Positions 19,777 to 24,845 of a stretch of 24,845 nt of DNA are shown one piece after another. Position numbers and translations under genes: made by a program. The notes under the pieces were generated by a model. The model made no database searches. It was not told where the DNA came from and saw only the letters and a program-made list of their open reading frames with translations. The stretch spans positions 1-24,845 of the forward strand of contig JAKOGH010001175.1 of NCBI GenBank assembly GCA_024811115.1, in the 5' to 3' direction. The stretch comes from Terana coerulea. Its lineage: Eukaryota > Basidiomycota > Agaricomycetes > Polyporales > Phanerochaetaceae. How positions within the stretch are numbered: position 1 is the stretch's first letter; the number at the start of each line of letters is the position of its first letter.

Positions 19777-20150
19777 TACTGTACATTAATGACCTGACAG
19801 GGTGTCACACGTCACAGGGGGTCCCGCCTGTCCACTATCCGGGTTTTTGTCACCTCAGAGAGGTCCACCAGTTTGTGACAGATAAGTCCTTACCTCCAAA
19901 TTTTCGAGCCTGTGGCGCGAATGAGCCTTCTTTCCCACTCGGCGCTCGCAAACGGGCGTATTCATGGTAGATGCTGCACAATAACAGCCAAATAACAGTG
20001 AGTAAACACCAAATTTGGCTCCAGATAGCCCGCTCACCACCGGTCTATGGAAGCATGTCACAGGCCCTCGACCCTGCCGCCGCTCATCCCGGATCGTTGC
20101 AAAAATGTCACAGTCACAACCAGCCCCTGTCAGGTCATTAATGTACAGTA
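19777..20150. mobile_element. Candidate 374-bp MITE with perfect 26-bp terminal inverted repeats
   Basis: Bases 19777-19802 (starting TACTGTACATTAATGACC) are the exact reverse complement of 20125-20150. Just inside both arms the word GTCACA, or its complement, recurs (about 19804, 19811, 19874, 20055, 20106 and 20112), like the subterminal motif clusters of MITEs. There is no coding capacity. I found no target-site duplication of 2, 3, 8 or 9 bp, so the class is unknown. A non-transposon hairpin is possible. Confidence 0.55.
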
Positions 20151-21103
20151 CAACCAAAACAACGGCACTGCATTGTGCGCCACCCCACAAGTCATTCCCG
20201 CCCGGGGTGCACGGACGATACCTGACCGGTCCCGCACTGTGTTTCATAGGTGCTCGGTGCCTGTGTGGCGCATGGCATATCCCTGGTTAGTGTATCCCGA
20301 CTCAGTCTTTCCTTATCCGTACCACTTTTGTATCCAAACCACTCCTTCATTCTCTCTCGGACGCGGTCCATTAGCTCTGGCTGTTAGGTACCGGCCCGTT
20401 ACCTCCCCGAGGTCTTCGGTCCCCGACTCCTGCTGGCACTCCGGCCGCAGAGTTGAAGTGACGTCCCCACTCACACATAAAACTGCTCCCCAACTCGGTG
20501 CTTTGGCCCGAGCCCGCTGTCTGTTGGGTTAGGGTTAAGTGATCGCACCCGAGGCGTGGTGCAGCGTATCAGTGCATTGTGTGTTTAGTGTCTATAGTCG
20601 AAAGGCTTATGTTGAATGTGACTAACTACTATCTTCTACAGACATCTTTGTTTCTAACTTCTAAGTGTCCAAGGTCCTGCTGGATTTATCTTGAAGATAT
20701 GCGGTGCGTGGTTTATGATGAATATATCTGTGTTCTTTATCTTACTTACGTCAACTATATGTCCTCAATATCTCTCACTGCGTTAGGTGGAATATATCAC
20801 CGCAATAAATCCCGTGGATGTATTCTGAAGACCTCCGCTTAGTTCATGCTGGATACATGTGTGACTTGTTTTTTTATTTATCTAGTCAATTTATCTTGTT
20901 GCCTACAAGTAATGTGCCCATTATAAATCCACAGAAAAGCTACGAGAGATATGAGGAATTTATTCTCAGAGTAAAGCTCTGTGAGTTATCAGGGAAGGAT
21001 ATAGAGTTAGTTGGGTAGATTTACATGTTCATTTAAGGGATATATCTCCAGAAAAGGAATATCTAATTAATGCGCGTGACTTATGCTGGCCATTTTGTTT
21101 CAG
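20151..21103. other. Region upstream of the zinc-finger gene, no supported gene
   Basis: 20151-20560 is GC-rich with one 161-codon plus-strand frame (20047-20532, overlapping the inverted-repeat element) that shows no recognisable motif. From about 20580 the base composition becomes AT-rich. A few open stretches (for example about 20895-21017) might be 5' exons of the zinc-finger gene, with possible introns, but I cannot link them confidently. The 3' acceptor TTTGTTTCAG at 21094-21103 suggests that an intron precedes the first confident exon. Confidence 0.4.
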
Positions 21104-21160
21104 ACCACCACGTGTTTACACCATAAATCCCCGGATTTATCTCTTGGGTTCCGCAGTGAA

Positions 21161-22474
21161 ATGCATCCCAGTGAGCGTGAAGACCTCATCTTTCGTGGGA
21201 CGCAGCTCACGAGACGATTTAGATCATTGCTTGGAGAAAACGGACCTTGTGGATTAGAACTGTCGCCGCCCACAAAAGTTCAAGCTGTGTCGGAATATAT
21301 GACGTGGCTTTCTAAAAACTGGAACCAAGACATGCTTGTACGTCGTCTTTAGGCTGATTCGGCACTGAATCTCACAATTGACTGTTTCCGTACCCAGTTT
21401 CAGTGCTGCGTCTGTCCAGAAGACTTACCGCGTATTTTCTCAGCTGCCAGGCGACACTTGCAACATCATGTGGATCCAGAAAAGTAAGCATGTGTTAACC
21501 AGCCTGCTCAGAGTACTGATGCGGACCTTTTTGCAGGAACACATTCATGTGCACACGGCTTGGGTGCAACTGGCAGGGATCATGGCATTATGTGTGGTGG
21601 TATGAGCACGAGCGACATGTTCAGTAAGTGCACGTTGCACCATGAGCTAATTCTATGCTCATGCACACGCTCAGTGGGAACACGGACAACACGGTCCAAT
21701 GCGGTGTATTCTTCGACCAACCTCCCGGTGCTGGGTTGCCCTTCCGGGTCGCGTGCAACGAGAGGCACCCGATTCATGAAGTACCCGGCGGCATTTGGCA
21801 CCATCACGAGGTTCAGCACGGTTGGCCACTACCGAACCCGTCGTCTGCGGACGGTCTCGCGAAAATCGTGTTTCCCGAAGTCATTGACCATGACCACGCG
21901 GAGACAGTTAAATGTATGTCGACCGCGGAATGGACGGAGCTCAAGAATCGCCCATATCCATCCGGGGATCTTCGCGCGGAAACCCGCGGTCCTAGGTTGG
22001 AATCGTGAAACTACTGAGACAGGGCCCAACGCAATTACCAAGGTAATGACGAAGCCAATGGACCAATTTCTCCCGCCTCACAGTAGCCGGTCGCCTATTC
22101 GTGGTGCTCGCTGCGGGCCGCATACTTCAGGGCTGGACAATGTGCAGCAAACCTACCCTACTGGCAATTCCCAAGGTCACGAGCAGCTCACGCAGCCTGC
22201 GGTATCAACTTCGTCGCGGTTCGTCTACCATAATTCCCCATCTACCTCGTTCAGCGCTGTCCGCCCGCAACAAGCTCAGCCTTCTGGCTACCCTCACGCC
22301 GGTCCTTCTACCTATCACCGGGTCCCGCAATTAGCTCAGCGTCCTTCGTATACTACGGATCCCGTCCTTCCTTGGCCGACACATGCGTCCCCGACCCATG
22401 TATCCTTAACTTATGGACCCTACTTTGGTGATTCGAACACGGCCTACCCTCCGTACTGGCGTCCTACCATGTAG
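21161..22474 (+). CDS. C2H2-like zinc-finger protein with disordered C terminus
   Basis: Model exons are 21161-21337, 21404-21483, 21537-21623, 21675-21913 and 21996-22474. All introns are GT-AG, 51-82 bp, and the total is 1062 nt, giving 353 residues with no frame break. The frame is also open from an acceptor at 21103, so upstream coding exons may exist; ATG 21161 is the first in-frame Met. One finger reads CCVCPEDLPRIF...RRHLQHHV (C-x2-C-x13-H-x2/3-H). A second atypical Cys/His unit, CTRLGC...HYVWWYEHERH, follows immediately. Further Cys and His occur in the fourth exon (QCGVFF ... WHHHEVQH). The last exon is rich in Pro, Ser, Tyr and Gln and looks disordered. A nuclear DNA-binding role is likely for such proteins, but the target is unknown. 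It converges on RSE1 with 338 bp between the stop codons. Confidence 0.68.
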
Positions 22475-22812
22475 TTTCACCACTTTGATGGCCACGTTCA
22501 GCGCACCTCAGGCCTTACCTCAGGCCTTAGTGTTGATCTGCTCCGAGTTTGTCTTCCTTGAATTATGTTTTATGCTTATGAATATATGACGAATATATTT
22601 TTGGCAAACCTTATTTTCTGGCTGCGCGCGGTGCGAACTACCACAGGTGTATACAACGCATGGATAGCACACTATAGCTTCGGTCCATACTGTATATTCT
22701 ATGAGAGACCATGACTTGGCGCAGAACAGGAGAAGTGTGACCCAATGAGCAGGACCCAATGATAATACAACAATATTAAGCTACTACAGGACGGCAAGAA
22801 CAAACAGTACGG
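22475..22812. other. Convergent intergenic region between the zinc-finger gene and RSE1
   Basis: It holds the 3' UTRs of both convergent genes. AT-rich stretches at 22558-22600 and 22750-22790 could contain polyadenylation signals for either strand. The only structured element seen is a 12-bp tandem duplication. Confidence 0.6.
22505..22528. repeat. Two exact copies of a 12-bp unit
   Basis: The unit ACCTCAGGCCTT occurs twice in tandem without mismatch, just beyond the zinc-finger stop codon. It is a small slippage-type duplication with no inferred function. Confidence 0.9.
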
Positions 22813-24845
22813 CTAGAAACCGCTGGCCGTTACACGTAGCTGCTCCAACTTCTTCAGCACCTCGCCGACCGTGCGGTCCAGCTCGCTCGCAATGTTGCTC
22901 TGTTTTGACGCCGGAAGGCGGGCGAACATCTCGCAAAGGTCGCCGTCGACGACAGCTTTCACAGGGACGTAGTACCCACGCCAGCTTAAGTGATCGCGCC
23001 CGACGAGGCTGAGTTGCTCCGTGCGCATGTGCTGCTCGAGGGTGGAGATGAAATCGACGTCCTCCTTCGAGACGAACGGCACGAGGATACCGATCGTCCC
23101 GTGCAGGCCTGTGTACAGGAGCACTTCCCGACCGCCGGCGACGAGCGAGACCTTGTGTATTGACGTGAGGATGTCGCCGACATGGAAGTGCGCAAGCATG
23201 GAGGTCTTGTGCGGTGCGCCGGCCAGGATCCCCTTCTCGTGCAAAATGCCCGCGCCGGTGGGGTCCTCGTCCACCTGGTCGGAAACCTTCGAGTCTAATC
23301 GGTTGACGAACACATTGCCGAAACGGTCACCAGCAACCACAGTGTTGTAGTCGACCATGGCAGCGGATGAGATCCAGCGTGGTTGCGAATCATCGGCGAA
23401 GACGAGAAGGCGGTTCTCGGGTGCTTTGTAGACGGCGAAGTGGATTGATTCTTGCATGTCACCAACGATTATACGCGACCCTTGAGTAGCGAGTGTGACT
23501 ATGGCTGTCCCGAAGCCCTAAAAGTGCTGGTCAGCCTTCTAAGTCGGCGAGAGAAGGTGGAAATTATACCTTGTTCTCGACCTTACGCAATAGCTTCTTT
23601 TGCCAATGTCATACAACCTCAGCGACTTGCCAACACCAGCAATTAGACGTCCTTGGAAAGCCATAACGGCCAATGGCACATCGTTGGTCTCCGTCTATGT
23701 CGCAAGTGAGCAAATGCATGAGACATAAGTAGTGAAAACATACCTTGTGAAGCAATTCAATGTCATTGCCGTCGTCAATGAAGCGATATGTTCTCAAGAA
23801 GCCGCTGGTACATGACCGTGGTGCAAGGAAGGTATCCTGCGCCGTACCGACGACCAATGTCAACTCGCCTCCACGTGCTGCGAAGGGGACGACAGCTATT
23901 GAGAACGCTGCCTCGTTGTTATCCAACGGGATGAAGTTCATGGTTTGTGCCTACGAGCCTATCAGTATGTAGCCTTCAGAAAACGAGTACACTGACTCAC
24001 ATCCACTGGGTTGATGATACGAATGCCCGACCCCCATGTACCCGCGGGCGCTTTTGGGCGACCGAACACATCTGGTGGTAATTCGAGTATCTCCTCGTCT
24101 ATCTTCCGCCCCTGAGCTCGCTGTTGTGAATGCGGTGGTAAGATACACGTTAGTTGAACACGAACAAACTGCGTAGCTTACGAGTTCTTCGACCTTCTTC
24201 TGCTTAGCTTCTTCACCCATGACACGGTGATCTCCCTCGATGATGTAGAACAGGCCATTGGTGGGATGTGAAATCATCTTGCGAGGGGTATACGACAAGG
24301 GAATGGAGTCTTGTTTGAGTTTGGTGCCGAGTTTCGGTATCTGGAATATCCTGAAAATTTGCTGGTTAATATACAGCGAAACAACCCTAACTGACAGCCG
24401 AAGGGCTCAGTAGGAACAATTGGTATAATAATGTGAAATTTTTCAACATTATCGTTCTGTAATCTCTAGTCTCGTCCTTGCCCGCCGCGCGCAACGAAAC
24501 CAGAGAAAATTGACATGCTTACCTGAGGACGCTCCCAGATATACCAATCAGTCCTTCGGGGCACAGCTCGCAGAGAAACTCCAGGCGTAGTCAAGGTTCT
24601 CGAAGATGAGCGGGGTGAAGTGCATCAGGTTTTGGTGGGTGTAGTTCAGCCACGAACGGGAGGAAAGGGCGAGGATCCCAGGGTTCTTTTGGACCTGCAC
24701 TCGGATGAGGCGAATCGGGCGCGTACCCAAGAATCTGAGGGTACGCATCAGCAAGATTCAGGACTATTGTACACGAATGCGTGCTTACCGCGTCCTTGTG
24801 TCGGTCAACTGGCCGTTAATCGGATCCAACACAGTCCTTAACAAG
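22813..24845 (-). CDS. RSE1: RSE1/SF3B3, U2 snRNP SF3b subunit 3 (3' part; 5' end off window)
   Basis: SF3B3/Rse1 is a beta-propeller scaffold of the SF3b complex in the nuclear U2 snRNP, needed for branch-point recognition. Exons in transcription order: beyond 24845 to 24789, 24734-24523, 24350-24182, 24120-24001, 23950-23744, 23694-23570 and 23517-22813. The junctions read as typical Rse1: GQLTDTRTR|FLGTRP, SGSVLR|IFQIPKLGTKLKQD, KVEEL|RAQGRKIDEEILELPP, INPVD|AQT, DIELLHK|TETNDVPLAV and VENK|GFGTAIVTL. Blocks such as TFLAPRSCTSGFLRTY, SRIIVGDMQES and RLLVFADDSQPRW are diagnostic. About 530 residues are visible of a protein that is usually around 1200. Two exons (24523-24734 and 23570-23694) are each one base short of phase; see findings. 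It converges with the zinc-finger gene. Confidence 0.96.
24351..24522 (-). other. Longer RSE1 intron (172 bp)
   Basis: The splice sites are clear (GTAAGC donor at 24522, TTTTCAG acceptor at 24351) and join SVLR to IFQIPK in phase. The other RSE1 introns here are 49-61 bp, so this one is about three times longer. It is AT-rich in the middle with a purine-rich patch near the donor. I cannot assign a box C/D or H/ACA snoRNA by eye. Confidence 0.85.

Noticed and set aside
20047..20532. 161-codon plus-strand frame as a gene
   Set aside because: It overlaps the 26-bp inverted-repeat element, lies in GC-rich sequence where long frames occur by chance and shows no domain.
20523..20536. GGTTAGGGTTAAG as telomeric sequence
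   Set aside because: Only about one and a half units, far too short to be a telomere relic.
1..24845. CRISPR array, bacterial operon, riboswitch or rRNA
   Set aside because: No spaced direct repeats or ribosomal motifs were seen, and the introns and gene content are eukaryotic.

Overview
The window looks like nuclear DNA of a filamentous basidiomycete, most likely an Agaricomycete. The signs are many short GT-AG introns (mostly 46-82 bp), a fungal C2-NACHT-WD40 NLR gene, a Tad-like non-LTR retrotransposon with RNase H, and a fungal-type RSE1/SF3B3 splicing-factor gene. I cannot name the species.

Layout from left to right: 1-1609 has no recognisable gene. 1610-8460 (+) is a large NLR-type STAND gene with an N-terminal C2-like domain, a helical linker, a NACHT NTPase and about 14 WD40 repeats. 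Its WD40 exon carries two separate short DNA transposons (5511-5867 and 6885-7552). Each has terminal inverted repeats starting TAGTG and a perfect 8-bp target-site duplication, as in hAT elements. Removing each element with one duplication copy rejoins the WD40 frame. 8461-11302 has no supported gene. 11303-11955 is a second, inverted copy of the 6885-7552 element. About 12.3-18.6 kb is a badly decayed LINE (endonuclease, reverse transcriptase, RNase H, Cys/His motif). 18.6-21.1 kb has no recognised gene but holds a 374-bp structure bounded by perfect 26-bp inverted repeats. About 21.1-22.5 kb (+) is a five-exon C2H2-like zinc-finger gene. 22813-24845 (-) is the 3' part of RSE1, running off the right edge.

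The main caution concerns single-base losses. The NLR reading frame is broken in its Walker A motif and at two or so other places, each explained by one missing base. The housekeeping gene RSE1 has two breaks of the same kind. At both RSE1 sites, at Walker A, and plausibly elsewhere, lengthening a short homopolymer by one base restores the family sequence. This points to consensus errors in the assembly at least as much as to gene decay. The MITE insertions, with exact duplications, are much firmer lesions. With the two elements set aside and three single-base losses allowed for, the NLR exon model adds to 1743 codons, which supports the exon boundaries.

Nothing here proves a new system. The most distinctive content is an NLR receptor gene hit twice by hAT-like MITEs, and the inverted MITE pair about 3.75 kb apart that brackets its 3' end.
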